DNA of 64,000 nucleotides from Bacteriovorax sp. BAL6_X (GCF_000443995.1 NZ_AUMC01000003.1:620001-684000), one strand, 5' to 3'; shown: positions 1-8,907, counted from the stretch's first letter. Notes: a model not told the origin generated them from the sequence alone. A program made the numbers and translations.

Positions 1-381
1 TCTATAAAAATGTCGATACCGCTAGGTGGCCTTGTGGATTTAAATACTCTTTCTCATCGAAATAAGGTGATAGAGGAATTTAAAAATGATCCTTTTAATC
101 TCCAAAAGCTGCACACAAAACTCCTATTAGAAATGGTTGCTTGCAGTAAGAGAGTTTTTTCAAAGCCAATTAATAGTAAAGTTGAAAAGCATATTTCTTA
201 TGGAACAGCAGACAAATTAATTAGTGTTCCCGAGCTTGAAAAGTATTTAGCAGAAATTGATACAAGTTTTGCAGTGACTAAAATTGAAGGTGCACGACAC
301 GAACAATACCAAGAAATTGAAAAGTATCGAACTCCATACTTTAACTACCTTAGGGATCTCGTTAAAAAAATAATATTTTAG
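1..381 (+). CDS. Alpha/beta hydrolase, monoacylglycerol lipase/lysophospholipase-like (3' part only)
   Basis: The reading frame is open to the left window edge, so the N-terminal half with the nucleophile elbow lies outside. What remains is the C-terminal part of a Hydrolase_4 (monoacylglycerol lipase/lysophospholipase) protein. Counting from the ATG at 10, GTADKL carries the probable catalytic Asp68 and GARHEQ the probable catalytic His97. The cap-to-core segment around residues 6-50 has the family pattern of a GLVD-type stretch followed by a DPF motif. These enzymes cleave acyl chains from glycerides or lysolipids. The ATG at 10 is unlikely to be the true start. The 3' end overlaps the convergent next gene by 4 nt. 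Family assignment rests on motifs only. Confidence 0.7.
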   Translation, partial: SIKMSIPLGGLVDLNTLSHRNKVIEEFKNDPFNLQKLHTKLLLEMVACSKRVFSKPINSKVEKHISYGTADKLISVPELEKYLAEIDTSFAVTKIEGARHEQYQEIEKYRTPYFNYLRDLVKKIIF

Positions 382-1043
382 TGATCGTTAACATAGTCGA
401 TAAAGTTCTTTATAACTTTATGTCCACCTTCATAAGCGTCCTTTAGTTCTTGCTCTGTTAAGTTCATTTCGATATGGCCTTCAACAAAGTCCTGAGATGC
501 TTCAGGGTGACCTTGGAAGCTAAAGAAGGGAAGTGTTTCATGAGCAATTCCATCAAGAAAACAGTCATCAGATGTTGCAAGATGAATAAAGCCTCTTGGT
601 AGCTCCTTGACTTCATAGTGGTGAGTGATGAAGAGACTGAACTCTTCGTCTTTTTTGAAACCAAATTTGTCAGTAAGCACTTTCGATTTTCTTATTCCTT
701 CAAATAGTTGGTTATCTGGTTTTACCATGTCGACCTTTGAACCAAAAATATCCGCTATAAGCTGATGTCCAAAACAGATTCCCATAATTGGAATATTCTT
801 TTCTAGTTTTTCTTTCATGCGTTTTGCTAGATCAACTTGCCAATCAAGTCTTTGATAAACATTTGAGTCTGAACCGAAGATGATATAGCCACTGGCATCT
901 TCAATCTTATCGAGTGAACTACATCCAAATTGTGATACCCAGTGATATGTCGTAGGTATATTGAAGTTTTGAATCATTTGATTCATGCAGTTATATGATG
1001 GTTTTGCAATTGCGCAGTCGATTATTGCTATTGGCCTCTTCAT
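378..1043 (-). CDS. Class I glutamine amidotransferase-like protein (GMP synthase GATase-type)
   Basis: A stand-alone glutamine amidotransferase domain of 221 residues. The nucleophile is Cys90 in MGICFGHQL, and the His-Glu pair is H179/E181 in FQGHPEAS, so the full Cys-His-Glu triad is present. There is no fused synthetase domain, so the physiological amide acceptor is unknown. Stand-alone relatives include gamma-glutamyl peptidase-like enzymes and uncharacterised GMP-synthase-like proteins. It is probably cytoplasmic, as no signal peptide is seen. It is transcribed alone, leftwards, from the 413-bp gap shared with the divergent gene at 1457. Confidence 0.85.
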   Translation of the reverse strand: MKRPIAIIDCAIAKPSYNCMNQMIQNFNIPTTYHWVSQFGCSSLDKIEDASGYIIFGSDSNVYQRLDWQVDLAKRMKEKLEKNIPIMGICFGHQLIADIFGSKVDMVKPDNQLFEGIRKSKVLTDKFGFKKDEEFSLFITHHYEVKELPRGFIHLATSDDCFLDGIAHETLPFFSFQGHPEASQDFVEGHIEMNLTEQELKDAYEGGHKVIKNFIDYVNDH

Positions 1044-1456
1044 GGGGAATCCTTAAAAACTGGTCAAAATAGTGTCAATTTGGAATGCTTAATTTATCAA
1101 AATTGTTAAAAAGCTAAAAGAGCTTTATCGTAAAAAGAAGTCGTGTTTAGTTGGTTTTGATAGAGCGAAACTTCCACAGGAATTTGGCACTTTTATATTA
1201 ATTCTTCTAAGTATCAGTATTTTCTAAGTTTAAAGAATTAGAATTAGATAATATTTGGAAAATTTCTAAGTTGCTAAGAGTTCGTCAGTATCAAACGTGA
1301 ATTCAATATCTTTCGATTATATAAAGAATCCACAAGAAAGACTCTTTGTTGACTTGGGCCAAAAGTCTAATTTTATATAAAATCTAATTAAAAACAGGTT
1401 AAAGTTAAGGCAAGATTTTACCGATAAATAAATTAAGATTAATTTGGGGGGATATC
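1044..1456. other. Intergenic region between divergent genes (413 bp)
   Basis: This is the only gap above 300 bp. It is AT-rich and should contain the promoters of the two divergent flanking genes. A small hairpin (AAAGCT, 5-nt loop, AGCTTT, around 1110-1126) is visible without a T-tract. No tRNA, small ORF with a ribosome-binding site, long repeat or recognisable riboswitch was found. Confidence 0.5.
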
Positions 1457-1930
1457 TTGTCAACTGCCAAGAAATTAGATCAAGACAATATTGAGAAGCC
1501 AGTTGCTTCTGCTGAAGTGCCGCAGGTTTCAAGTTCTAATGATGAAGGCCCATCTAATATTTTAGAGTTCTCAATTACTAAGCAGATTAAGGATGTTGAT
1601 TTATCAAAGTTAGGAGAAAACTCTGAGGAGAGTACTAGTAGCTTGAACAATCTTGATCTTGCAGCAAAGCCGGTTGGTGAGATTACTCATACTCAAATTC
1701 TAAACCTTGCAAAGAGTTCAACTGAAGTGGACGTGCTTGAAGCACAAGTGAAGCTTATTGCTCTTTTTGTATCTGAGGCCAGATTGCTTGAGGGCGAGCT
1801 GAATAAGTATATTCACGCTATTCACAAACAAAGTCCACAATCAAAGAAGTATCTTCTTCAAATGAGAAAAGTGGTAAAAGACTTCTCTAATATTGAAAAG
1901 ATTCTCGAGAAGGCCAGATCTGTAAAATAA
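1457..1930 (+). CDS. Hypothetical acidic/helical protein
   Basis: A 157-residue protein of unknown function. The start is TTG at 1457, chosen because a purine-rich GGGGGGA lies about 7 nt upstream and no in-frame ATG precedes the conserved-looking part. Residues 1-60 are Ser/Glu-rich and probably disordered. Residues 75-157 are predicted helical, with charged heptad-like stretches ending in a Lys-rich tail. No signal peptide, membrane segment, cysteine or known motif is visible. It stands alone between divergent and convergent neighbours. Confidence 0.6.
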   Translation: MSTAKKLDQDNIEKPVASAEVPQVSSSNDEGPSNILEFSITKQIKDVDLSKLGENSEESTSSLNNLDLAAKPVGEITHTQILNLAKSSTEVDVLEAQVKLIALFVSEARLLEGELNKYIHAIHKQSPQSKKYLLQMRKVVKDFSNIEKILEKARSVK

Positions 1931-1938
1931 GCCGAAAG

Positions 1939-2127
1939 TTAGCGACTAGCTATCTGAAGTAGCTTCTCTTCTTTTGATTTCTTAGAGTCTTTGTCTTTCT
2001 TTGACTCTTTTTCGTCTTTTTCAGGACCTTGGTCTTCAACTGGGATACTTTTTAGGATCTCTGTTGCAGATACATTCATGCTAAGTCCAAGACATGCGAT
2101 AACGGCCATTGCTAGTACAAGTTTCAT
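1939..2127 (-). CDS. Small secreted lysine-rich protein
   Basis: The frame is open upstream to 2235, but the start at 2127 is preferred. There, GAGGGA precedes the ATG by a normal distance and the product begins with a clean signal peptide (MKLVLAMAVIACLG...VSA, about 22 residues). The mature part is only about 40 residues and consists of alternating Lys/Glu/Asp/Ser (KDEKESKKDKDSKKS), strongly charged and probably unstructured. The function is unknown. It could be an exported polyelectrolyte-like peptide or an envelope-associated small protein. Confidence 0.55.
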   Translation of the reverse strand: MKLVLAMAVIACLGLSMNVSATEILKSIPVEDQGPEKDEKESKKDKDSKKSKEEKLLQIASR

Positions 2128-2308
2128 AAATTCCCTCACGTATATAATTACACTTAGAATAGAAAGGATTAGTGGCTTAGACAAAGAGAATCGGTTAGGG
2201 GTTGTAATTTTTTTAAATATGTAAGATTGAGGCAAGTTTCTTACCGTAGAATAGCTTTTGAAGAAGCAGGGTAAGATTGGGCGGTGCCAAACTTACCCTG
2301 AATATTTG

Positions 2309-3565
2309 TTATTTCTTAATAAATGTTTCTAGGAACTTCACTCTCGTTAATGCTGGAGGGTGAGAGTGGTAGAAAGAGCTATAAATTGGATCTGGAGTTA
2401 GAGTGCTCGCATTATCCTTGTACATCTTTACTAGTGCATTGATTAGCTCTTGTGGGTCTGAGTGAACCGAAGCAAACTCATCCGCCTCAAATTCGTACTT
2501 TCGTGATGCCCATGACGAAATAGGTGTAATAAAGAAAGTATAAATTCCGCTAACTAGAAGAAAGAGCGTTAGTGCTATATATGTCTGTGTCGTATGGACT
2601 CCATGCATTTCAAAGAACCATGATGTTTGCATTAGCTGTCCTAAAATAAATAGGCCAATAAAGCTAAAAACAAAGGCCTTGATCATCATCTTAAGGATAT
2701 GCTTGCGCTTAAAGTGGCCTAGCTCGTGAGCAAGTACCGCCTCAACTTCCGAAGCACTTAATGTGTTAATTAGAGTGTCAAAGAAGACAATGCGCTTATT
2801 CTTTCCAAAGCCTGTGAAGTAAGCATTTCCATGGCCACTTCTACGTGAAGCATCCATCACAAATAGGCCTTTGCTTTCAAAATCAACACGCTTTAATAGG
2901 TCGAGAATGCGATCCTTAACTTCTCCTTCTTCAAGCTCTGTAAACTTATTGAAAATTGGAGCAATGAAAGTAGGGTAGATCCACATAAGTAGTAGTTGGA
3001 ATGTACTTAGGAATGCCCAAGCATAGGCCCACCAGTATTGTCCTAGAGATTCCATGATCCAAAGGATTCCGTAAATAAGTGGGGTTCCAATTATAAGCCC
3101 TAAAAGCGAGCCTTTGATCATATCAGTAATGAAAGTTTTAAAAGTTGTTTTATTAAAGCCGTACTTTTCTTCGATAACGAAAGTCGTATAAAGAGATTCA
3201 GGAAGACCTAGGATTGAGTTAATAAAACTAAAGGCCAGAATGAAGATTGTTCCTGTAAAAAGTGGTGATAGCTCTAGAGCTAGGATGGACTTATTTAAAG
3301 CATCTAATCCTCCGCCAAGTGTCCAAATCACAAGAATGATATAGCCAATAAAATTGAAGAGTTGGCCCTTATTAAGTTTCTCCATTGTATAGCGAGCAGC
3401 TTTCTGGTGGTCTTCAAGAGTGATTTTATCTGCAAACTCTTCTGGAACTTTATTAAAATTCTTGCCTATATGCTTGATATTTCTCTTGTCTAGATAGGCT
3501 TCAACTAACCCTTTTATACATAAGACTGAAATAAATATTTTTGATGCCATCGTAAGATTGACCAT
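2309..3565 (-). CDS. M48 family membrane zinc metalloprotease (Ste24/CAAX protease-like)
   Basis: A 418-residue polytopic membrane protease. The zinc motif is H280-E281-L-G-H284, with the third ligand probably Glu360 in the YEFEADEFA segment. Several hydrophobic spans flank the catalytic domain (about residues 7-20, 60-80, 95-115, 150-195, 290-312, 325-348), as in Ste24/M48A proteases. An N-terminal extension of M48 type (PEEFADKITLEDHQKAARYT) is characteristic. Bacterial M48A enzymes are thought to take part in membrane-protein quality control; the substrate here is unknown. The start at 3565 has AAGGAAG three nt upstream, and ATG at 3550 is the alternative. It is divergent from the hydrolase at 3636. 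Confidence 0.9.
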   Translation of the reverse strand: MVNLTMASKIFISVLCIKGLVEAYLDKRNIKHIGKNFNKVPEEFADKITLEDHQKAARYTMEKLNKGQLFNFIGYIILVIWTLGGGLDALNKSILALELSPLFTGTIFILAFSFINSILGLPESLYTTFVIEEKYGFNKTTFKTFITDMIKGSLLGLIIGTPLIYGILWIMESLGQYWWAYAWAFLSTFQLLLMWIYPTFIAPIFNKFTELEEGEVKDRILDLLKRVDFESKGLFVMDASRRSGHGNAYFTGFGKNKRIVFFDTLINTLSASEVEAVLAHELGHFKRKHILKMMIKAFVFSFIGLFILGQLMQTSWFFEMHGVHTTQTYIALTLFLLVSGIYTFFITPISSWASRKYEFEADEFASVHSDPQELINALVKMYKDNASTLTPDPIYSSFYHSHPPALTRVKFLETFIKK

Positions 3566-3635
3566 ATGCTTCCTTTTTTTAACTTCAATATTTGTTATGA
3601 CCTTTATATCATGTCAAAAAAAAAGGTATTTGCCT

Positions 3636-4355
3636 ATGAATGTTCATCAAATTTATACCGATTCACCTTTACGCAACTATAACTATATTGTCGAAATGGG
3701 CAATGCAGAAGTTGCTGTGGTTGATCCTATCTATCCTCAATTAATCAATGAGTGGCTAGTCGCTAATGAACGCCAACTTGCCGTGGTCTTGCTCTCGCAT
3801 GGACACTATGATCATGTGGCGGGAGTTGATGCGTTAGTAAGTGAGCATGGTGCTCAAGTTTGGGGACATAAGGACAGCTTTAAAAATGTTGATCGTGTGC
3901 TTGTTGACGGAGAAAAGATTTCTACTTCTTTGGGAGAATTCGAAGTCATTGAAACTCCAGGTCATACGATGGATCACTTGTGCTTTTTATTCTTTGAATC
4001 AGGTAAGCAGGTTGAAATTATCACGATGGATACGATCTTTAATGCTGGAATCGGAAACTGTAAGAACGGTGGAAATCTTGAAGTATTCGTTGACACGATT
4101 CTTGCATTAAATGAAAGAGTCGAGGATCAAGTTGTTCTTTGGCCGGGACACGACTATATAATTAATAATTTAAATTTCACATTGGCCAATGATCCAGATA
4201 ATGAAGCCGCTAGTAAATTACTTGAACGAGTACAATCAGAAGGTAGTATTGGATTTCAAACCAATTTTGAAACAGAGAGGGAAGTTAATCTCTTTTTGAT
4301 GACGAAGAATAAAGAAAGAATTAAAGACTTAAGACATAAACGAGATAACTGGTAA
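3636..4355 (+). CDS. Metallo-beta-lactamase fold hydrolase, glyoxalase II-like
   Basis: The 239-residue protein carries the MBL zinc motif H55-G-H57-Y-D59-H60, the second-site residues H110 (ETPGHTMDH) and D132, and H172 in PGHDY, which is the hydroxyacylglutathione hydrolase ligand set. Glyoxalase II enzymes hydrolyse S-lactoylglutathione, and a glutathione-synthesis gene (gshA) lies 20 kb away, which is compatible with that role. The frame is open upstream to 3558, but ATG 3636 is preferred. The family alignment begins here, and an AAAGGT sequence precedes it. The exact thioester substrate is not proven by sequence. Confidence 0.85.
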   Translation: MNVHQIYTDSPLRNYNYIVEMGNAEVAVVDPIYPQLINEWLVANERQLAVVLLSHGHYDHVAGVDALVSEHGAQVWGHKDSFKNVDRVLVDGEKISTSLGEFEVIETPGHTMDHLCFLFFESGKQVEIITMDTIFNAGIGNCKNGGNLEVFVDTILALNERVEDQVVLWPGHDYIINNLNFTLANDPDNEAASKLLERVQSEGSIGFQTNFETEREVNLFLMTKNKERIKDLRHKRDNW

Positions 4356-4380
4356 ATAAAAAACGATGAAAGGAGTTGAT

Positions 4381-4854
4381 ATGAGTTTTCCAAAAGTAGG
4401 AAATATGGCGCCAGCATTTACAATGCTTAATCAAGACGAGCAAAAAGTAAGCCTAAAGGATTTCAAAGGTGAGAAGAACGTTGTTCTTTATTTCTATCCT
4501 AAGGCCATGACGCCAGGGTGTACAACTCAAGCTTGTGGTATTCGTGACTATAAGAAGGAGTTTGCTAAGGCCGATACAGTAGTTTTAGGGGTATCTCCTG
4601 ATGAACCAGCACGACTTGTTAAATTCATCGATAAGCAAAAACTAAATTTTGATCTTCTTTCAGATCCTGAGCATAAAATTATGGATAAGTATGGGGTTTG
4701 GGGACTTAAGAAATTCATGGGTAAAGAATACATGGGTGTTATTAGAACGACTTTTATTATTGGCAAAGACGGTCGTCTGAAATATGTAATGGATAAGGTG
4801 AAAACTAAGTCACACCATGATGACGTACTGAATTGGATTAAAGAGAATTTATAG
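4381..4854 (+). CDS. bcp: Thiol peroxidase, Bcp/PrxQ-type peroxiredoxin
   Basis: A peroxiredoxin of 157 residues with a thioredoxin fold. The peroxidatic Cys47 is in TPGCTTQAC and the likely resolving Cys52 is five residues on, which is the PrxQ/Bcp arrangement. It reduces H2O2 and organic peroxides at the expense of thioredoxin. The start is ATG 4381 rather than the upstream ATG 4366, because AAAGGAG lies 7 nt before 4381. It follows the MBL hydrolase by 25 nt and may share its transcript. Confidence 0.92.
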   Translation: MSFPKVGNMAPAFTMLNQDEQKVSLKDFKGEKNVVLYFYPKAMTPGCTTQACGIRDYKKEFAKADTVVLGVSPDEPARLVKFIDKQKLNFDLLSDPEHKIMDKYGVWGLKKFMGKEYMGVIRTTFIIGKDGRLKYVMDKVKTKSHHDDVLNWIKENL

Positions 4855-4886
4855 TCCTTTCTTTAATTAATTAGCTGAGGAAGTTT

Positions 4887-6017
4887 ATGAAGGCCCTAAT
4901 TTTATTTTTACTATTTTCAACGACTTATGCAGCAACTTTAGAAGTGATGTCTTATAACGTTGAAAACCTATTTGACACACAAAAGGATGAAGGAAAGAAC
5001 GACTGGGCTTACCTTCCAAAGAACACTAAGGGAAAGAAAGAAGCTTGTAAGAAAGTTTCTTCAAAGTATCGTCGTGATGAGTGTTTCTCGGCGGACTGGA
5101 CTCAAGAGAAGTTAAATTTAAAACTATCGCAAATTAAAGATGTGGTTTTAAAAGAAAGAAAGAAGCTTCCTGACTTATTAGTTGTTTCTGAAATTGAAAA
5201 TGAGAATGTTATCGGACAACTTGCAAAAGTTCTGGGTTATAAGAAATTTTATACTTCAAATTCACCAGACTACCGTGGAGTTGATCTTGCGGTACTTTTT
5301 AATGAAACAAAAGACTTTAAATACGTCTCAAAGAAAGAGCATGTTCTTAAAAGTGATTACCTAAAAAAGAGACCTTCTCGAAATATCTTTGAAGTGCAAT
5401 TCAAACTAGGGAAGAATGACCTTTATGTTTTTGCTAATCACTGGCCAAGTTTAGGAAACCCTGACGAAGCAAGAGTAACTGCCGCAACGACTCTAAAGGC
5501 AAGAATTGACGAAATCATGAAAAAGAATACGAAGGCATCTGTACTTGCTGTAGGTGACTTCAATACAATTCCAGATTTAAAGAAAGCTGGTAATAAGCAC
5601 CCAATGAGAGATGTTCTCTTAAAAGATGGATCAATTGTTGATGTCGAAAAAGTATTTAGATCTGAAAAGTCTAATTCAAAGAAAATAAGTTCAATGCCTC
5701 CTGGGACTTACTACTATGCAAGAAATTCTCAATGGAACCACCTAGACCGCGTCTTCGTTCCAAGAGTTATGCTAGGTGAGAAACATCCAGTTAGAATTGA
5801 TTTAAAGTCATATCAGATCTATGCTCCAGATTTTATTCGTCAACCACAACCACAAAGTGTTTTTGATGAAGATGTTGAAGAGATGAGAAATCGTGGATTT
5901 AAGATTGAAACGAAGAAGGTGCAAACAGCTCCAAATCGTTATGATCACTTAGCTACTAAGAAGGCCAAGGCGGGATACTCTGATCACTTCCCACTTGTTT
6001 TCGAATTAAATTACTAA
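4887..6017 (+). CDS. Secreted endonuclease/exonuclease/phosphatase (EEP) family protein
   Basis: The product (376 residues) starts with a short signal peptide (about residues 1-15, cleavage near TYAA). EEP-fold signatures follow in order: MSYNVENLF near the N-terminus (metal-binding Asn), VVSEIENE (metal-binding Glu), NHWPS (catalytic His), VGDFNT (Asp/Asn) and the terminal SDHFPL (Asp-His). The catalytic set is therefore complete. Family members cleave DNA, RNA or phosphate esters. As an exported protein it could degrade extracellular or prey nucleic acid or act on phospholipid headgroups, but the sequence does not decide which. A strong terminator follows directly. Confidence 0.85.
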   Translation: MKALILFLLFSTTYAATLEVMSYNVENLFDTQKDEGKNDWAYLPKNTKGKKEACKKVSSKYRRDECFSADWTQEKLNLKLSQIKDVVLKERKKLPDLLVVSEIENENVIGQLAKVLGYKKFYTSNSPDYRGVDLAVLFNETKDFKYVSKKEHVLKSDYLKKRPSRNIFEVQFKLGKNDLYVFANHWPSLGNPDEARVTAATTLKARIDEIMKKNTKASVLAVGDFNTIPDLKKAGNKHPMRDVLLKDGSIVDVEKVFRSEKSNSKKISSMPPGTYYYARNSQWNHLDRVFVPRVMLGEKHPVRIDLKSYQIYAPDFIRQPQPQSVFDEDVEEMRNRGFKIETKKVQTAPNRYDHLATKKAKAGYSDHFPLVFELNY

Positions 6018-6026
6018 AAAAATATT

Positions 6027-6055
6027 GGCCCTTTAAAAAGAAAAGGGCCTTTTTT
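6027..6055. terminator. Bidirectional intrinsic terminator
   Basis: An 8-bp perfect stem (GGCCCTTT 6027-6034 / AAAGGGCC 6042-6049) with a 7-nt loop. Six T follow on the plus strand, and a T-run follows four nt beyond the stem on the minus strand. It sits between the convergent EEP gene and the PAP2 gene and probably serves both. Confidence 0.85.
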
Positions 6056-6057
6056 CT

Positions 6058-7065
6058 CTAATCAAGAACACTAAGAAAGTATAATCTAGTACATTCTCTA
6101 ACAGGATAAAGTTCGTCCGTATTTTCTTTATAAAATTTCTTACACTTTGCCATAAAGTCTTTCGCGTAAGTATCGTTGTTCTTTTTTCCACGAAATTCAA
6201 AATGAAAACCTACATAGTCTGGTGCAACTACAGGGTGAATCGACATATCCCATTTTTCATTTTTACTTGGGTTGTACTCACTTGCATAAATAAGCTTTCC
6301 AGTTAAGTGACCAATTAATGCTCCAATGGCTACGTCACTTGCCCAGTGTGCACGATCATGAACACGGGACCAACCACCTATGGCCGCCGCAGTGTAAGCA
6401 AGTATAGGAATGTATGTAGATTGATCTTTGTAGTGTTCTGCAATGACTGTTGCAAAAGTAAATGCCGTAGTTGTGTGCCCAGATGGGAAGGAAACATTAT
6501 CGTTATCCCAATTGAAGCCCGTAAAATCATTCTTATCTTCTGTTTTATTTGGTCTTACACGACTAAAAGTCATTTTTGCTGCTCTTGTTATTAGTCCTGA
6601 GAGAACTGTTGCCTTAAGAGCGACTTTAGAAACCCTTTTAATTTCGTCATTTTGAATAACAACACCTAGAGCGTAACCGGCAGCAGAAAGTTGAATAGGG
6701 TAACTTCCGGCTTTCTCTCCCCAAAAAGCAATCTCTTCAGAAACTTCTGTACGATTGTCTTGGGCAAATTGCATAAGTTCTTCATCGTTATTAAAGAGAA
6801 GAATTGCGGTACCTGCTGTTGCTCCAATTAGTGCAAGCTCATTATTGGTAAGGCCAATAGGAAGGGTTTGATAAGAAGGAGCAAAAGTATATTCCCCATA
6901 GCGGTTAATAATACCATCTTCTTCGTAACGAGGCCGCAGGACACTATCTTCACCCATACCAGGGCAGAAGCCATCTCTTAAGAAGTCTTCGACTAGACAT
7001 TGCGCCTGTGCATTAATGACGAATACTAGGCATGCTATTATGCTTAGAAATCTACTTCCTTTCAT
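6058..7065 (-). CDS. PAP2 superfamily phosphatase, exported
   Basis: A 335-residue protein with signal peptide MKGSRFLSIIACLVFVINAQA. The acid-phosphatase/PAP2 signature is complete: KMTFSRVRP (KX6RP), PSGH (with the SGHTTTAF segment) and SRVHDRAHWASD (SRX5HX3D). PAP2 enzymes remove phosphate from lipid phosphates, including phosphatidate, undecaprenyl diphosphate and lipid A, or act as non-specific phosphatases. The N-terminal 110 residues precede the core and contain two or three weak hydrophobic stretches. The active site is expected on the periplasmic side. No operon partner is seen. Confidence 0.88.
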   Translation of the reverse strand: MKGSRFLSIIACLVFVINAQAQCLVEDFLRDGFCPGMGEDSVLRPRYEEDGIINRYGEYTFAPSYQTLPIGLTNNELALIGATAGTAILLFNNDEELMQFAQDNRTEVSEEIAFWGEKAGSYPIQLSAAGYALGVVIQNDEIKRVSKVALKATVLSGLITRAAKMTFSRVRPNKTEDKNDFTGFNWDNDNVSFPSGHTTTAFTFATVIAEHYKDQSTYIPILAYTAAAIGGWSRVHDRAHWASDVAIGALIGHLTGKLIYASEYNPSKNEKWDMSIHPVVAPDYVGFHFEFRGKKNNDTYAKDFMAKCKKFYKENTDELYPVRECTRLYFLSVLD

Positions 7066-7228
7066 GTGACCTACCTTAATAAAATTATGTTTATGCCATT
7101 ATATCTTGATAGCTATATTCGTAATTAGATTTTGTTGTATTTACACAGGGCCTATAAATTTTAGACAGTTAGGTGGCGGTAATATATTTCCTCAATTTTT
7201 AAAGATAAAATTAAGTTAAAATAATTGA

Positions 7229-8326
7229 ATGAGAGGAATTTTATTTCTAATTTTAACTATTTACGGCCTATGTGCATATTCATCAACTGACTTCAAATAC
7301 CATGATCGTTCGAATGATTTTCAAGAGTTAGCAAAAGCGCTAATTGCTAAATACCAATATCAAGACTTTGATGGCTTCTATCAAAACTATTCTGAGCACT
7401 TCCTAGCAAATCAAGTATTTGTAAAGGGCGCTGAGAGATTCTTTGTTAAACTTGGCCTTGCGACCGATGCTGGCCAGCTTAACAAATTCATTCCACTGGC
7501 GGCCGGTGAGGTCGTAAACTTCAAAGTTGGAAAGACTCCTGTTTCTATCTATTTTGAAAATATCGCAAAGGTTGAAAAGTATAAGATTGTTAAAAGCGTG
7601 AAAGGCTTTGTGGCAAATCAAATGAGAAAGGGAAGTTTTAAAAAGTACACCCTTATCGACCTCTTTATCCCAAAGGCCCATGCTGATGAATGTAATAATC
7701 AATTAGAAGAAATCGTCAATATTGATGAGCTGAAGGCGCCCATTGAAAAATTTAATAAAGACTATCTTATGGCACAAGCAAGTGGTTGTGTTCAAAAGGC
7801 CCTGAGCGCTGCTTGGGCAAAGACTGGTGGACTCGCTCAAGATGCAGGAAGTGGAATCTGGAACTTTATTAAGTCTCCCGTGAAGTCAGCAAAGAAGTTT
7901 TGGAATAGTGCTGTTGATACATATGAGACAACAAAGAAATTCATTACTCAAATCGATCAAAATCTAGCTAGTCTTGGTGAAGCATTAGGTGCTTTATCTC
8001 TTGAGTCTCAAATTCAATTAGTTTGTTCACTAGTAGGAAGCCTCGGACCAAATGTCTTAGTAAACGTGATTATGAAGGGACCACTTGGACTAGGAAATGC
8101 TCTGACATCCCTTGCGGATCTATCAAAGAGAGTGACATCATCGGCCAAATTTTTACAGCTACTTGACCAGCTAAAAAGTGCGGGAAAATTAGGGAAAGAT
8201 AAAGTTGGTGAGCTCATTAATAAAGTACTAACTACGAAGAACAATGATGGCCTTGAAAAAGTTAACAACCTTTCTTCTGGTAATTATGTGAACTTAACAG
8301 TGGAGTATGCGGCATGCGCACTTTAG
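7229..8326 (+). CDS. Secreted hypothetical protein, probable partner of downstream toxin-like gene
   Basis: 365 residues with signal peptide (about 1-18, MRGILFLILTIYGLCAYS). The first 140 residues contain amphipathic helices. After PKAHADEC the C-terminal half is long and helical (residues 175-340), with Trp/Gly/Ser-rich segments such as SGIWNFIKSPVKSAKKFW. A few cysteines (in ECNN, SGCV, LVCS, AACA) could form periplasmic disulfides. No known domain is recognised. Its 3' end overlaps the start of the next gene by 13 nt, so the two are translationally coupled. The helical segment before a toxin-like domain resembles the layout of polymorphic toxin preproteins, here split into two genes. This is an inference. 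Confidence 0.7.
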   Translation: MRGILFLILTIYGLCAYSSTDFKYHDRSNDFQELAKALIAKYQYQDFDGFYQNYSEHFLANQVFVKGAERFFVKLGLATDAGQLNKFIPLAAGEVVNFKVGKTPVSIYFENIAKVEKYKIVKSVKGFVANQMRKGSFKKYTLIDLFIPKAHADECNNQLEEIVNIDELKAPIEKFNKDYLMAQASGCVQKALSAAWAKTGGLAQDAGSGIWNFIKSPVKSAKKFWNSAVDTYETTKKFITQIDQNLASLGEALGALSLESQIQLVCSLVGSLGPNVLVNVIMKGPLGLGNALTSLADLSKRVTSSAKFLQLLDQLKSAGKLGKDKVGELINKVLTTKNNDGLEKVNNLSSGNYVNLTVEYAACAL

Positions 8327-8907
8327 TTATATCGCTATTGCTAATTTCTAACTTATTTGTTTTCGCTGCAGGTAAGAAGTGCAAGGACCTTGATGCTAAG
8401 GTGATAAGGGCAATTGAGTCACAAAAGATTATGAGCCAAAGAGGAATAAAGGGTGAAATTAGGCAAGAGATGACAAGTCTTCTCGACCGCGGGGTAGAGA
8501 TAGATCCAATGTTTTTTCAACATATGATTTATCGAAAGGGATTTAAGACAACAGGTTTTAAAGATAAAAACCTTCTTGTTGGGCACGCGAAAAAACATGG
8601 TGATGAATTTAACTTTGCTAGTGACAGGCAGTACTTAAGAAATGCTGAGAAATTTGCTCGATCTAGTGATGATAATATTATTTCTTTTAGAAGTAAGAAT
8701 GATATTTATCGCTACAACCCTGTTTCAAATGAGTTTCAAGTAATTGAACGCTCCGGAAAGGTAATTGGAACTTATTATCGACCAGACCTAAGAAAACTGA
8801 ATGCTGCTAGAAAAAGAGAAAACCTTCCTCCATTTAAGAGTGTAACTGAATGGTTCATTAAGAATAAGTGGGAGCGCTTTGTTTTAAATAGTGACTTTAA
8901 AAAATAG
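8314..8907 (+). CDS. Secreted protein with BECR-fold (colicin D/E5-like nuclease) toxin-type domain
   Basis: 197 residues with a signal peptide (about 1-19). Residues 88-157 follow the consensus of toxin-type BECR ribonuclease domains. They run from H91-A-K-K-H95-G-DEF, through a Y-L-x-x-A-E-K-F helix and R126 in ISFRSKND, to YNPVSNEF and GTYYRP (T153, Y154). Such domains are usually the C-terminal warheads of contact-dependent or polymorphic toxins and cut tRNA or other RNA. Here the domain is a short exported protein with no recognisable immunity gene beside it. Coupled to the preceding gene by a 13-nt overlap; convergent with a metalloprotease gene (11-nt overlap). The assignment is from remembered motif pattern, not from a search. 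Confidence 0.6.
   Translation: MRTLVISLLLISNLFVFAAGKKCKDLDAKVIRAIESQKIMSQRGIKGEIRQEMTSLLDRGVEIDPMFFQHMIYRKGFKTTGFKDKNLLVGHAKKHGDEFNFASDRQYLRNAEKFARSSDDNIISFRSKNDIYRYNPVSNEFQVIERSGKVIGTYYRPDLRKLNAARKRENLPPFKSVTEWFIKNKWERFVLNSDFKK

Noticed and set aside
1184-1190. TTGGCAC resembling a sigma-54 -24 element
   Set aside because: No GC of a -12 element at the required distance (TTTTATATTA follows).
3558-3635. Lipoprotein-like N-terminus (MTFISC) on the MBL hydrolase
   Set aside because: Overlaps the start of the divergent M48 gene, lacks a ribosome-binding site, and the family fold starts at ATG 3636.
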